In this document: positions 1 to 8,993 of the stretch, piece after piece
Layout of the letters: each line of letters starts with the position of its first letter
Numbering within the stretch: position 1 is the first letter of the stretch
Source of the DNA: CAZTCJ01 sp964612085
GTDB taxonomy: Bacteria; Pseudomonadota; Alphaproteobacteria; JAJFIK01
Direction of reading: 5' to 3'
Assembly (NCBI GenBank): GCA_964612085.1
Contig: CAZTCJ010000018.1
Location: forward strand, 1-53,391
DNA: 53,391 nt
Program-made: the position numbers and the translations under genes
Notes under the pieces: model-generated
The model's database searches: none
What the model was told of the DNA's origin: nothing
Seen by the model: the letters and a program-made list of their open reading frames with translations, nothing else

Positions 1-418
1 GGAACGGCTTCGTCACGACACCGACGGTCAGGATGCCCTGATCCCGCGCGGCCCGCGCGATCACAGGAGCAGCGCCCGTGCCGGTGCCGCCGCCCATGCC
101 CGCGGTGATGAACACCATGTGCGAGCCCGTGAGCTGGTCGATGATTTCCGGCAGGGATTCCTCCGCCGCCGCGCAGCCCACTTCCGGACGGGAACCCGCG
201 CCCAACCCTTCGGTAATGGACGTGCCCATCTGGATCTTGCGTTCGACTGTCGAATTGGCCATCGCCTGCGCATCGGTGTTGGCGATCGCGAACTCCACCC
301 CTTCCAGGTTCGACCGGATCATATTGCTTACGGCGTTGCCGCCGGCGCCCCCAACACCGAACACCGTGATCCGCGGCTTCAGTTCGGTTATGTCAGGCAC
401 ATTCAGATTGATCGTCAT
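1..418 (-). CDS. ftsZ: Cell division GTPase FtsZ, N-terminal part
   Basis: FtsZ is the tubulin-like GTPase that forms the cytokinetic ring at mid-cell. The 139 complete codons present cover the start of the GTPase domain: the nucleotide-binding glycine segment near residues 20-28 (FGVGGAGGNA), the NTDAQ segment near residues 47-51, and the tubulin signature GGGTGTG at about residues 109-115. The gene runs off the left edge of the window, so the rest of the GTPase domain and the C-terminal FtsA-binding peptide are not visible. The ATG at 418 follows a GGAGG ribosome binding site six to seven bases upstream. It is last in the ftsQ-ftsA-ftsZ set, 124 bases after ftsA, and that gap is rich in TTAA. 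Identification is certain. Confidence 0.98.
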   Translation of the reverse strand, partial: MTINLNVPDITELKPRITVFGVGGAGGNAVSNMIRSNLEGVEFAIANTDAQAMANSTVERKIQMGTSITEGLGAGSRPEVGCAAAEESLPEIIDQLTGSHMVFITAGMGGGTGTGAAPVIARAARDQGILTVGVVTKPF

Positions 419-542
419 CTCTTGCCTCCGCTCGGTACTTCTACTCGCCGCCCCGGTTACCGTGCCTGAACCCTCACGGCTGATCTCGATTCCGCCCACG
501 CTGATTATTCTAACCTTTAACCCTTTATTTGGTTAAGATTTG
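419..542 (-). promoter_or_regulatory. ftsA-ftsZ spacer with TTAA-rich block, possible ftsZ promoter
   Basis: This 124-base gap precedes ftsZ. Its distal part (about 510-548, running into the ftsA stop) is AT-rich, with three TTAA tetramers at 517-520, 533-536 and 543-546. Two of them are separated by 6 bases, one short of the 7 in the CtrA consensus TTAA-N7-TTAA. In Caulobacter ftsZ has its own CtrA-repressed promoter, so an ftsZ promoter here is plausible. The site is imperfect and I infer it only from position and composition. Confidence 0.35.
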
Positions 543-1814
543 TTAAAAGTTAGCCCTCAACCATTGTCCGAGTCGTGAAATCTGAGACAGATTCGCCGTT
601 CCCGGACTGTCCGCACGCGGTGCTTCCGCTGGGGCCTTGACGGGATAAGCCACTAACCCCAGGCACGTAGAGAACGCCGCGCCGATCGATTGGTCCGGTA
701 CGCCAACCAAACCAAGGGGGCGCCCAATCCTTACAGGCTTGTCAAGAAGCCTCGAAGCGATTTCCCGCACGCCAGTCAATTCGCTTGCACCACCCGTTAG
801 CACGACTCGCCGCCCCGCGACATCTTCCAACCCACTTCGCAGCACACGGTCCCTGACAATCTCGAAGGTCTCTTCGATCCGTGGCTGGATAATCCCCGTC
901 AACAATGATCTGGGCACTTGATTCGCCATTCCGTCAAAGTCTTCTCCGATTTGGGGCACTTCGATCAGCTCCCGATCGTCCGATGGAGACGGCAAAGTGC
1001 TGCCGAACAGGGTCTTCATGCGCTCCGCATGCGACAGCGGCGTGGACAGGCCCCGCGCGATATCGCTGGTGACATGCTGGCCGCCAATGGACAGCACTTC
1101 CGCATAAATCAGCCGTCCGTCGAAAAAGACCGCGATGGTTGTCGTGCCCCCGCCCAGATCGATCAGGGTAACGCCCAGATCCATTTCGTCCTGCACCAGC
1201 GTGGAGAGCGCGCTGGCATAAGGCGCCGCCACCATGCCCGCCACGTCCAGATGACAGCGTTTGACACTGACCATCAGATTACGCAGCGGTCCCTGGGCGG
1301 CGCTCACCATGTGCATGGTGACCCCCAGCCGTTCGCCGAACATGCCGCGCGGATCGCGGATGCCCCGGCTGCCGTCGATGGAATAGGTCACCGGAATGGC
1401 GTGCACCAGCACCCGGTCGTCCAAATGGACGCTGGCGCGCGCCTGGGCCATCACCCGGCGCAGATCGTTGCTGGTGATCTCATGATCCGACAACGGCGCT
1501 TCCACCGTGGTGTGGTGGCTCGTCAGCGACCCGCTCGACACATTGACCCAGACTTTCTGGATCACCACGCCTGCGGCCTGTTCCGCCGTATCGACAGCCG
1601 CGCGGATCGCCTCTTCCGCCAACTGAATATCGACGACCGCGCCTTTCTTGATGCCGCGCGACACCGTGTGGCCGAGCCCCAGGATCTTAAGGCCGGTCTC
1701 GCCGGTTTCCTTGATGGTTTCAGGCCTGGCCACGACGCAGGCAATCTTCGAGGTGCCAATATCCAGACCCGCGATAAGGCCTTGCCGTCCGGCACCCAGA
1801 AAACGGTCACGCAT
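543..1814 (-). CDS. ftsA: Cell division actin homologue FtsA
   Basis: FtsA is an actin-fold ATPase that tethers FtsZ filaments to the inner face of the cytoplasmic membrane and recruits later divisome proteins. The 423-residue protein shows the phosphate-1 loop (GLDIGTSKIACVV) near the N-terminus, the phosphate-2 loop (LIDLGGGTTTIAVFF) in the middle, and an adenosine-type motif (VVLTGGASELTGV) towards the end. It finishes with a short amphipathic, membrane-targeting-like tail (ISRLGQWLRANF). Length fits the family. I chose the ATG at 1814 because GAGG lies eight bases upstream; an in-frame GTG at 1841 would add nine residues. It follows ftsQ by 86 bases and precedes ftsZ. Confidence 0.96.
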   Translation of the reverse strand: MRDRFLGAGRQGLIAGLDIGTSKIACVVARPETIKETGETGLKILGLGHTVSRGIKKGAVVDIQLAEEAIRAAVDTAEQAAGVVIQKVWVNVSSGSLTSHHTTVEAPLSDHEITSNDLRRVMAQARASVHLDDRVLVHAIPVTYSIDGSRGIRDPRGMFGERLGVTMHMVSAAQGPLRNLMVSVKRCHLDVAGMVAAPYASALSTLVQDEMDLGVTLIDLGGGTTTIAVFFDGRLIYAEVLSIGGQHVTSDIARGLSTPLSHAERMKTLFGSTLPSPSDDRELIEVPQIGEDFDGMANQVPRSLLTGIIQPRIEETFEIVRDRVLRSGLEDVAGRRVVLTGGASELTGVREIASRLLDKPVRIGRPLGLVGVPDQSIGAAFSTCLGLVAYPVKAPAEAPRADSPGTANLSQISRLGQWLRANF

Positions 1815-1900
1815 GCTCGTCGCCTCAATCCCGGCTCTCACGCAGCCGGTTCTAACCTACAGTGTCGGGATCACGCCTTCCCCTTCGATGCGCGCGCGCA

Positions 1901-2914
1901 TCAGGCTTCCCGCTCTTTCACAATGATTCGCCGGTCCCCTTCCCAGTCGGGATTGTCCGGCGTCTGCCCCGGCTGCAACGGCCGCACGATCAAAACGTCC
2001 GGAAGACGCAAATCGATGACGGCAATGCTGCGTGCCAGGAGTCGATGATTCGAATCAAGATCGGCGATATCCCGGATCGCCTTAGCAACATCCGTATCCG
2101 GAAGGCGGACGTCAATACCGTTGTCGAGGCGCAGGTTCCAGCGCCTGTTGCCGACCCGGCTTGCCGCCTTGAGCCTCGATTTCAGCGCGGGCGCCTCGCT
2201 CAACAGATCGAGCAGCGCGGCCGCGTGTTCGTTCGCCCCCGTCCCAACCACATGGGGCAGATGGGAGAATCGCTCCACATTGCCGTCCGTCACCGGTTCG
2301 GTCACGACACCGTCCCGGTCGATGATCAGAAACTCACCGGCCGTCTGCCAGATGGCGAAGGCTTGGCGCTCGACCAGCTCCACATGGATCCGGTCCGGCA
2401 GCAGACGCATGATCTTGGCGCTCTTGACCCAGGAGAGATCTTCCAGCCGCGTGCGCGCGGCCACCGTGTTAAAATCGAAAAGCAGCGTGCCTTCGCGGGC
2501 ATCGAGAGCATCGAGAATGCTCTCTTCGGACACTTTTTCCCGTCCCCGGATGGTCACGGTTTCGATGGTCATGCCGGCGGCGTGGAGCGCCTGATCCTTG
2601 AGTTTCGGTATAAAGGCGCTGACCCGGTCCACCATTCCGTAGGCCCACATGCCGTAAGCCGCCAGGGTAACGACGGACAACAGGGTGAACAGCACCACCG
2701 GCTGGTGGCGCTCCAGATCCCGCCTGAGTCCCGAACGGAAATTCCGCAAGCGCACCGACAGCCGGCCCCAGAATCCGCCTGTGTGATGGGCCGTCCGGCG
2801 GCGCGGCGCGGCCATATCCTGGCGCTGGGCCGTGCGCACCACGGGCGCAGGCGGCGTCACGCGCGGACGCGCCATCCGGCTCGCGGCGCCTGGGTGCTCA
2901 TTCTGGTTCGGCAT
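1901..2914 (-). CDS. ftsQ: Cell division protein FtsQ
   Basis: FtsQ is a bitopic divisome protein that links the cytoplasmic ring proteins to the septal synthase through FtsB/FtsL. The 337-residue sequence has a long basic, proline-rich cytoplasmic N-terminus, one membrane segment near residues 72-92, then a periplasmic POTRA domain (starting about residue 110, with VTIRGREKVSEESI) and the FtsQ beta domain (ERQAFAIWQ, IDRDGVV). The ATG at 2914 follows GAGGG at six bases. In most alphaproteobacteria ftsQ follows ddl directly in the dcw operon. Here the upstream neighbour is a divergent dehalogenase-like gene, so ftsQAZ needs its own promoter in the 2915-3254 gap. Confidence 0.95.
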   Translation of the reverse strand: MPNQNEHPGAASRMARPRVTPPAPVVRTAQRQDMAAPRRRTAHHTGGFWGRLSVRLRNFRSGLRRDLERHQPVVLFTLLSVVTLAAYGMWAYGMVDRVSAFIPKLKDQALHAAGMTIETVTIRGREKVSEESILDALDAREGTLLFDFNTVAARTRLEDLSWVKSAKIMRLLPDRIHVELVERQAFAIWQTAGEFLIIDRDGVVTEPVTDGNVERFSHLPHVVGTGANEHAAALLDLLSEAPALKSRLKAASRVGNRRWNLRLDNGIDVRLPDTDVAKAIRDIADLDSNHRLLARSIAVIDLRLPDVLIVRPLQPGQTPDNPDWEGDRRIIVKEREA

Positions 2915-3254
2915 TGGCCGCCCTCACTGTTCGGCCCGCGCAGCCGCCCGATACTCTGGACATGCTGAGCAGTGCTCCTCAGTGAGAGGATGGCAATGCC
3001 ATGATTGGCGGAGAGTTAACACTCAACAAACCTTTTCCCGACGCCCGCTCCCCCAAGCCCGGTAACCGGCCGAGTATACGTGATTCACGAAATCGCCAGG
3101 GAGATGAGACTCCGGCCAGATCAGCCTTCCTCAGATCAGCCTTCCAGAGAAACACAGCCCATGATTACATGGTGCTGGCTGTTTTCATGGGCCCCGTCCA
3201 GCACAGCGGCCTTCAATTCACGAATCGATCGATCGGCAAGAGGGAGCCAAAACA
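2915..3254. other. Divergent intergenic region between ftsQ and the dehalogenase-like gene
   Basis: This 340-base gap must hold promoters for ftsQAZ (minus strand) and the dehalogenase-like gene (plus strand). Short open frames cross it, but none has a convincing ribosome site plus recognisable protein. The one clear structural item is a 15-base-period tandem duplication at 3117-3145. I see no clean sigma-70 hexamer pair and no full CtrA box. Confidence 0.5.
3117..3145. repeat. Tandem duplication, two copies of a 14-base unit
   Basis: CAGATCAGCCTTCC occurs at 3117-3130 and again at 3132-3145, separated by one T. It lies in the spacer between ftsQ and the dehalogenase-like gene. It may be replication slippage or a pair of binding sites; there is no evidence for function. 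Confidence 0.7.
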
Positions 3255-4283
3255 ATGGGACGGATACTGCTCAGTCTGCTTGCGGTACTTGTGCTCGGCG
3301 GCATCGTTTTCGTTTGGCTCATTACCCGCGATGGGCCTTTGGTGACACCCGAGGGGAACGGAACCGTTACGTTGGATGCGGGCACGTTCGAAGCCTTCCC
3401 GCTCCCGGATTACGCCGCGAACCGCGTCACGGACGCCTATAAGAGCTATTTCATCGAGGTCGAGCCGGGGATCAAAATTCATGTCCTTGAGGTCGGCTCC
3501 GGCTTCCCGGTGTTTTTAATGCACGGCAATCCGACCTCCGGATTTCTCTACCGAAAAGTGGCCGAAGCGCTTCCAACCGACCGCCTTCGGCTGATCATGC
3601 CGACCTTGGTGGGCCTGGGCTTTTCGAGCAAAGTGCCTGCGAGCCAGCATACGCTGGACAACCACATCCGCTGGATGAACACCGTTCTCGCAAGATTAGA
3701 GCTGACGGAGCTGGTCTATATGGGTCAGGACTGGGGCGGGCCGGTGGGCATGGGCGCGCTCGCGCGATCGCCCGAATTGCTCAAAGGCGCGGTGATCCTG
3801 AACACGGGACTCAATGCGCCCACGGAAAAGGCGAGCCTTTCGAGGGTTCACGATATCGCCAAGACGCCGGTCGTCGGCGAACTCGTCTTTGAGGTCTTTG
3901 TCTCGCTGTTCGACCGGCTCCATGAGGCCCAGGGGGATCCCGCGTCCATTCCGGCCGATGTGGCGGACCTCTACGGGCGGCCCGTTCTGGACAGCGGCAA
4001 TGCCAAAGCGCCGCTGGCGATGATGCGCATGGTGCCCAACGGCCCCGATGAGCCGAGCGCTGAGCAGTTGAGAGAGATCGAGCGCTATGTGCAAGGCCTG
4101 GATATCCCCGCCGAGATCGTCTGGGGGCTGAATGACCCGATCCTGGCCAGGGGCCTGCCGGTCATGAAGACTAATTTTCCCGATGCACGCGTCACCGAAA
4201 CACAAGCCGGTCATTTTCTGCAGGAAGAGGTTCCGGGCGAGATCGCCGCTGCCTTGCTGAGGGTCATCGGGCAGGTCCAGTAG
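3255..4283 (+). CDS. Membrane-anchored alpha/beta hydrolase, haloalkane dehalogenase-like
   Basis: This 342-residue alpha/beta hydrolase has one N-terminal hydrophobic segment (about residues 4-23) that looks like an uncleaved anchor or signal, so the enzyme probably faces the periplasm. The core has HGNPTS at 90-95 (oxyanion and halide-binding region), the nucleophile elbow GQDWGG with Asp159 and the adjacent Trp160 typical of haloalkane dehalogenases, a likely acid Asp294 in GLNDP, and the base His320 in AGHF. An Asp nucleophile fits dehalogenases and epoxide hydrolases; HGNPTS and the Asp-Trp pair favour a dehalogenase. The substrate is unknown. AGGGAG lies eight bases before the ATG. It sits where ddl is expected in the dcw cluster, on the opposite strand, and ends 11 bases from the murB stop. 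Confidence 0.8.
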   Translation: MGRILLSLLAVLVLGGIVFVWLITRDGPLVTPEGNGTVTLDAGTFEAFPLPDYAANRVTDAYKSYFIEVEPGIKIHVLEVGSGFPVFLMHGNPTSGFLYRKVAEALPTDRLRLIMPTLVGLGFSSKVPASQHTLDNHIRWMNTVLARLELTELVYMGQDWGGPVGMGALARSPELLKGAVILNTGLNAPTEKASLSRVHDIAKTPVVGELVFEVFVSLFDRLHEAQGDPASIPADVADLYGRPVLDSGNAKAPLAMMRMVPNGPDEPSAEQLREIERYVQGLDIPAEIVWGLNDPILARGLPVMKTNFPDARVTETQAGHFLQEEVPGEIAAALLRVIGQVQ

Positions 4284-4294
4284 AGCAGCGCCGA

Positions 4295-5227
4295 TCAGAC
4301 ACTCTCGGCGGCCGGCGCGCGCCCGAGCCGTTTGATTTCCCAGTGAAGCTCGGTGCCGCTCGCCTCGCGCACCCGGGCGCGCACCTCCTCGCCCAGGCCT
4401 TCCAGATCGGCGGCTGTGGCGGCCCCCCGATTAATCAGGAAATTGCAGTGCAAGTCCGACACCTGAGCATCTCCACGGCTCAGGCCCCGGCAGCCCGCCG
4501 CATCGATCAACTGCCAGGCCTTGCCGCCATCGGGATTTTTGAAGGTGCTGCCGCCGGTGCGGGTCTTCACAGGCTGGGTCGCCTCGCGCGAGGCGGTGAT
4601 CTCGTCCATGCGCGCAGCGATCTCCGCCTTGTCGCCCGGACGGCCTTCGAACAGGGCCTCGACAAAGATCCAGTCGAGCGGGGCTGCCGATTGTCTGTAC
4701 GCAAACCCCATATCGGCCAGCGGCACCACATGGCGGGTGCCCTGCCGGTCGAGCGCCACCGCCTCGATCAGCACGTCCTTGGTTTCCGTGCCATACGCCC
4801 CGGCGTTCATGCGCAGGGCGCCGCCAATGCTGCCGGGAATGCCGCGATAAAACTCCAATCCGGCAATGGAGGCCTCGCACGCCGCCTTGGCGACGCTGAC
4901 ATCGAGGGCGGCGGCGCCTGCCCGCACGCGGCGTTCGCCCTCCGTCTCGATTTGCGCGAAGCCCTTGCCGAACCGGATGACGACGCCTTCGACGCCGCCG
5001 TCGCGCACCAGCAGGTTCGAGCCCACACCGATCACCGTCACCGGAATATCCGTAGACGTGTTTTTCAGGAAATCCGCCAGATCATCGGCGTCCTGGGGCA
5101 TGAACAGCACATCCGCCGGACCGCCCACCCGGAACCAGGTGACATCGGCAAGCCGCGCGCCTGGCATATACCGCCCCCGGACGGACGGCAGACGATCGAC
5201 CAGATCATTTGCGGGCTGAGCGCTCAT
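4295..5227 (-). CDS. murB: UDP-N-acetylenolpyruvoylglucosamine reductase MurB
   Basis: MurB uses NADPH and FAD to reduce UDP-GlcNAc-enolpyruvate to UDP-MurNAc in the cytoplasm. The 310-residue protein shows the FAD-binding segments TWFRVGGPADVLF and VIGVGSNLLVRDGG, the GIPGSIGGALRMNAGAYG region, and GGSTFKNP with the catalytic serine typical of the enzyme. I chose the ATG at 5227 because it overlaps the murC stop (ATGA); the longer frame upstream reads into murC and has no domain content. It is the last gene of the mraZ-to-murB run and ends 11 bases from the convergent dehalogenase-like gene. No hairpin terminator is visible between them. Confidence 0.97.
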   Translation of the reverse strand: MSAQPANDLVDRLPSVRGRYMPGARLADVTWFRVGGPADVLFMPQDADDLADFLKNTSTDIPVTVIGVGSNLLVRDGGVEGVVIRFGKGFAQIETEGERRVRAGAAALDVSVAKAACEASIAGLEFYRGIPGSIGGALRMNAGAYGTETKDVLIEAVALDRQGTRHVVPLADMGFAYRQSAAPLDWIFVEALFEGRPGDKAEIAARMDEITASREATQPVKTRTGGSTFKNPDGGKAWQLIDAAGCRGLSRGDAQVSDLHCNFLINRGAATAADLEGLGEEVRARVREASGTELHWEIKRLGRAPAAESV

Positions 5228-6660
5228 GCCCGCACCTTCGCCCCGCGCCCACGCTTGTCGAGCGCTTCGAGCGCGCCCGGCAGGGCATTGGCCCAGGCGG
5301 TGATGCTGCCCGCGCCGAGGCACACCACCAGATCGCCGGGCTCGGCCACCTCGCGGATCAGCATGGGGAGTTTTTCCGGCGACTCCAGCGGCAGGATATG
5401 CCGGTGGCCGTGGTCGCGCAGGCCCGCGACGAGACCGTCCCGGTCCGCCCCTTCGATCGGCGCTTCCCCGGCGGCGAAGACATCGGCCACCACCACCGTG
5501 TCCGCATCGTTAAAGCACGTACAGAAATCATCGAACAGGCTGTCGAGGCGGCTGTAGCGGTGGGGCTGGACGACGGCGATCACCTTGCCTTTGGTGCTGG
5601 AGCGGGCGGCGCTCAACACAGCGGCGATCTCCACCGGATGGTGGCCGTAATCGTCGATCACGGTGACGCCGTTCCAGGTGCCCGTGCGGGTAAAACGCCG
5701 CTTGACGCCCCGGAAGGTGGCGAGCGCTTTGGCGATAGCCTTGTCCGAAAGGCCCATCTGCGCGCCCACGGCAACGGCGGCAAGCGCGTTCTGAACATTG
5801 TGCTTGCCCGGCATGGGCAGCTCCAAGCCTTTGATTTCCCTCTCTTTTTTCGCCTGCCGATCCTGCACCACCACGTCGAAAGTGGCCGAGCCGTTCTCAA
5901 ACGAAATCTCTTGGGCGCGAATATCGGCCTGCGGAGAAAAGCCGTAGGTGACGATCCGGCGGTCGCGGATCCGGCTCATCATGGCTTGGACTTCCGGATG
6001 ATCGATGCACAGCACCGCGAAGCCGTAAAAGGGGATATTCTCCACAAAGACGTCAAACGCATCGCGCAACGTATCGAAATCGCCGTAATGATCCATATGT
6101 TCCGGATCGATATTGGTCACGATCGTGACGGTCGCGGGCAGCTTGACAAAAGTGCCGTCGGATTCATCCGCCTCCACCACCATCCAGTCGCCGGGGCCGA
6201 GCACCGCGTTGGTGCCATAGGCGTTGATGATGCCGCCATTGATCACCGTGGGGCCTTTTTCCCCGGCATCGAGCACGGCAGCAACGAGCGATGTGGTGGT
6301 GGTCTTGCCATGGGTGCCGCCCACCGCGATGCTCCATTTCAAGCGCATCAGCTCGGCCAGCATTTCCGCCCGGCGCACCAGGGGCAATTGACGTTCGCGC
6401 GCGGCGATCAGTTCGGGATTGTCCGCCTTGATCGCCGAGGAGACCACGACCACCCGCGCCTCGCCCAGATTGTCCGCCTTCTGACCGACCGAGACCGGGA
6501 TACCCAGGTCCCGCAGGCGCTGGACATTGGCGTTTTCCGCCACATCGGAGCCCTGCACGTGATAGCCCAGCGTATGCATCACTTCCGCGATGCCGCTCAT
6601 GCCGATACCGCCAATGCCGATGAAATGAATGGTGCCGATGTCGAAAGGAATTGTTTTCAT
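5224..6660 (-). CDS. murC: UDP-N-acetylmuramate--L-alanine ligase MurC
   Basis: MurC adds L-alanine to UDP-MurNAc with ATP hydrolysis, the first peptide step of muropeptide synthesis. The 478-residue protein starts with the Rossmann-like HFIGIGGIGMSGIAE segment (about 12-26). The Mur-ligase P-loop GTHGKTT is at 115-121, followed by the conserved VVEADESDGTF segment and the DDYGHHP motif of the C-terminal domain. Length is normal. It lies between murG and murB, and its stop overlaps the murB start by four bases, suggesting coupled translation. Confidence 0.98.
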   Translation of the reverse strand: MKTIPFDIGTIHFIGIGGIGMSGIAEVMHTLGYHVQGSDVAENANVQRLRDLGIPVSVGQKADNLGEARVVVVSSAIKADNPELIAARERQLPLVRRAEMLAELMRLKWSIAVGGTHGKTTTTSLVAAVLDAGEKGPTVINGGIINAYGTNAVLGPGDWMVVEADESDGTFVKLPATVTIVTNIDPEHMDHYGDFDTLRDAFDVFVENIPFYGFAVLCIDHPEVQAMMSRIRDRRIVTYGFSPQADIRAQEISFENGSATFDVVVQDRQAKKEREIKGLELPMPGKHNVQNALAAVAVGAQMGLSDKAIAKALATFRGVKRRFTRTGTWNGVTVIDDYGHHPVEIAAVLSAARSSTKGKVIAVVQPHRYSRLDSLFDDFCTCFNDADTVVVADVFAAGEAPIEGADRDGLVAGLRDHGHRHILPLESPEKLPMLIREVAEPGDLVVCLGAGSITAWANALPGALEALDKRGRGAKVRA

Positions 6661-6693
6661 TAACCTATCCCGAAAGATCGTTCCGTGTGCGCT

Positions 6694-7857
6694 TTACGCG
6701 CCGGTGCGCGCGGTCTGTCCGGCCACCTGCTCGCGGGCATAGGCATGGCCGCGTGTGGCGAGCCCGTCCACCAGATCCGCAAGGGCCTGGGTGGCGCGGG
6801 GCATGCCGGCGGTCCGCACGGATTCCGCCGCCACCACCAGCTTGGCGGGCGCGCGCAGACGTTCGTCCAGATGCTGAGCGAAGCGCTCCACCGTGAAATC
6901 CTTTTCCGCGATCCGCCAAGCCCCGCCGCTGTCCTCGATAACAGCCGCATTATGGGTCTGATGATCGTCCATAGCCGCCGCATAAGGCACCAGGATGGCG
7001 GGCCGTCCGATCACGGCCAATTCGCTCACCGTCGAGGCGCCCGCGCGCGAGACCACCAGGTGAGCCTTGCTCAGGCGCTCGGCCATATCGGAGAAGAAGG
7101 GCGCCAGATCCGCGTCGATCCGGGCATCCGCATAGATCTCGCGCACCCGCTCCAGATCCTCCGGACGGCATTGCTGGGTCAACCGGATCCGTCTGCGTAA
7201 AGAGTCATCAAGCGATTGCAACGCCTCCGGCACCACGCGGGAAAAGATACTTGCCCCCTGGCTGCCGCCGAACACCAGCAGATTAAGCGGCCCGTTACCG
7301 TCCGGGGCCGTGTAATGATCGAGACGGCGCGCCGTGATGGTATCGCGCACCGGATTGCCGGTGACCACGACGCGCTTGCGGTCCTTCGCCTTGACCGCGC
7401 GCAGGCCCTCGAAACCGCAGGCGATGAGATCCACATAAGGGGCCATGGCCCGGTTCACCCGTCCGAGCACGGCATTTTGTTCATGAATGCAGGTGGGCAG
7501 ACGGCGCAAGGTGGCCCCTGCCACGGCGGGCAGGGAGGGATAACCGCCGAAGCCGATGACGGCGGCGGGTTTGAGCTTGCCCAGAACCCACCAGGCCTGA
7601 ACGATGCCGATGCCAACAGCGGCGAGCGCCCGGATCTTGCCGAACAGCCCACGGCCCGCGACCGTCGCCGCCCGGACCATCCAGATCTCCGCATCGGGAA
7701 AAGCGTCCGTATAGGTGCGGCCCCGTTCGTCCGTGATCAGCACGATGCGCGCGCCGCGCCGGGTGAGTTCCTCCGCCAGTGCCTGGGCCGGAAACAGATG
7801 CCCGCCCGTGCCGCCCGCCGCGATCACCACCGTGCGTGCCTGCGCGCCCGTCGCCAT
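6694..7857 (-). CDS. murG: Lipid II synthase (UDP-GlcNAc transferase) MurG
   Basis: MurG is a GT-B glycosyltransferase at the inner membrane face that transfers GlcNAc onto lipid I to give lipid II. The 387-residue sequence has the first G-loop AAGGTGGHLFPAQALAEEL near the N-terminus, the CIHEQNAVLGRVNR acceptor region, a second G-loop GGSQGASIFS, and the donor-binding SRAGASTVSELA segment. I chose the ATG at 7857 because it shares one base with the ftsW stop (TGATG); the longer open frame upstream lies inside ftsW. Downstream, murC starts 33 bases later. Confidence 0.98.
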   Translation of the reverse strand: MATGAQARTVVIAAGGTGGHLFPAQALAEELTRRGARIVLITDERGRTYTDAFPDAEIWMVRAATVAGRGLFGKIRALAAVGIGIVQAWWVLGKLKPAAVIGFGGYPSLPAVAGATLRRLPTCIHEQNAVLGRVNRAMAPYVDLIACGFEGLRAVKAKDRKRVVVTGNPVRDTITARRLDHYTAPDGNGPLNLLVFGGSQGASIFSRVVPEALQSLDDSLRRRIRLTQQCRPEDLERVREIYADARIDADLAPFFSDMAERLSKAHLVVSRAGASTVSELAVIGRPAILVPYAAAMDDHQTHNAAVIEDSGGAWRIAEKDFTVERFAQHLDERLRAPAKLVVAAESVRTAGMPRATQALADLVDGLATRGHAYAREQVAGQTARTGA

Positions 7858-8993
7858 CACACCCCCCCTTCGCCCAAATGGGGCACGGACGGCCGTTTGC
7901 GAGTCAGCGCCAAGATCATGCCGAAGGTCAGCGCCACGGCCAGCATGGACGAGCCGCCATAGGAAATGAACGGCAGGGTCATGCCCTTGGCGGGCAGCAA
8001 TTGCAGATTGACGCCCATATTGATGGCGGCCTGAAGACCGACGAGCGTGATGAGACCGGCGGCGGCGAGCTGAACGAACTGGTCGTGTTCGTTGAGCGCG
8101 CGGGTCAGCCCCCGCAGCACCAGAAAGCCGAACAGAGCCACGATGATCAGACAAAAGAGAATGCCGTATTCCTCCGCCGCCACGGCGAAGATAAAATCCG
8201 TATGGGCATCGGGAATATGGCGCTTGACCGCGCCCTCGCCCGGCCCCTGGCCCAGAATGCCGCCGGACATGAACGCATCGAGCGCCCGATCCACCTGATG
8301 GGTGTCGTTAGCGGACGGATTGAGGAAGGCATCGATCCGATCACGCACATGGGCGACGCTGAAATAGCCCGCGATCAGCGCGGCGGACGACACGACGCCC
8401 AACACGCCGACCCAGGCGAACGGCATGCCGGCGACGAAAAACATGGCGCCCCAGGCCGCCGTCACCAGAATGGTCTGACCGATATCGGGCTGGAGCACGA
8501 GCAGCGAAATCATCACCGCGAAGAGGCCGATGGCGAGCACCTGCCCCGGAAACCGGCGCCGCCGGTTCTTGAGCGCGAAAACCCAGGCACAGACAACGAT
8601 CAGCGCGGGCTTGGCAAATTCGGACGGCTGCCAGGCGATGGGCCCCGCATGGAGCCAGCGGCGCGCGCCTTTGATTTCCGCACCGAACATCAGCGCCAGC
8701 GCCATGCCCGCCAGGGAGACAATCAGCAGGCCGATGGACAGGCGGCGGATCGACTCGGGCGTCAGCATGGACACGCTGACCAGAACGATCAGAGCCGGCA
8801 CCAGAAAGACATAATGGCGCATGACGAAATGGTAGGCATCGTAACCGAGGCGCTGGGCCATGGGCGGACCGGCGGCGAGCGACAAGACCGCGCCCAGAAA
8901 AGCCAGGGCAAGCACGGCGGCGAGCATGGCCCGGTCCACCGTCCACCACCACTGGCCCAGCGGGCTGCGGTCGGTCCGCGCGATAAACATCAT
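7857..8993 (-). CDS. ftsW: Septal peptidoglycan polymerase FtsW (SEDS family)
   Basis: FtsW is the polytopic SEDS glycosyltransferase that polymerises lipid II at the septum with FtsI. The 378-residue protein has many hydrophobic segments and family motifs: GARRWLHAGPIAWQPSEFAK in the catalytic loop, the long periplasmic loop with GPGEGAVKRHIPDAHTDFIFAVAAEE, and the C-terminal LPFISYGGSSML. It overlaps murD by four bases upstream (ATGA) and murG by one base downstream. Length is typical for alphaproteobacteria. Confidence 0.97.
   Translation of the reverse strand: MMFIARTDRSPLGQWWWTVDRAMLAAVLALAFLGAVLSLAAGPPMAQRLGYDAYHFVMRHYVFLVPALIVLVSVSMLTPESIRRLSIGLLIVSLAGMALALMFGAEIKGARRWLHAGPIAWQPSEFAKPALIVVCAWVFALKNRRRRFPGQVLAIGLFAVMISLLVLQPDIGQTILVTAAWGAMFFVAGMPFAWVGVLGVVSSAALIAGYFSVAHVRDRIDAFLNPSANDTHQVDRALDAFMSGGILGQGPGEGAVKRHIPDAHTDFIFAVAAEEYGILFCLIIVALFGFLVLRGLTRALNEHDQFVQLAAAGLITLVGLQAAINMGVNLQLLPAKGMTLPFISYGGSSMLAVALTFGMILALTRKRPSVPHLGEGGV

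Noticed and set aside
3001..3442. Overlapping plus-strand frames of 114 and 120 codons before the dehalogenase-like gene
   Set aside because: They run into the real gene in other frames, have no ribosome site and no recognisable domains.
5228..5323. Longer N-terminus for MurB
   Set aside because: The extension is a shadow of the murC end; the ATG at 5227 overlaps the murC stop as in neighbouring junctions.
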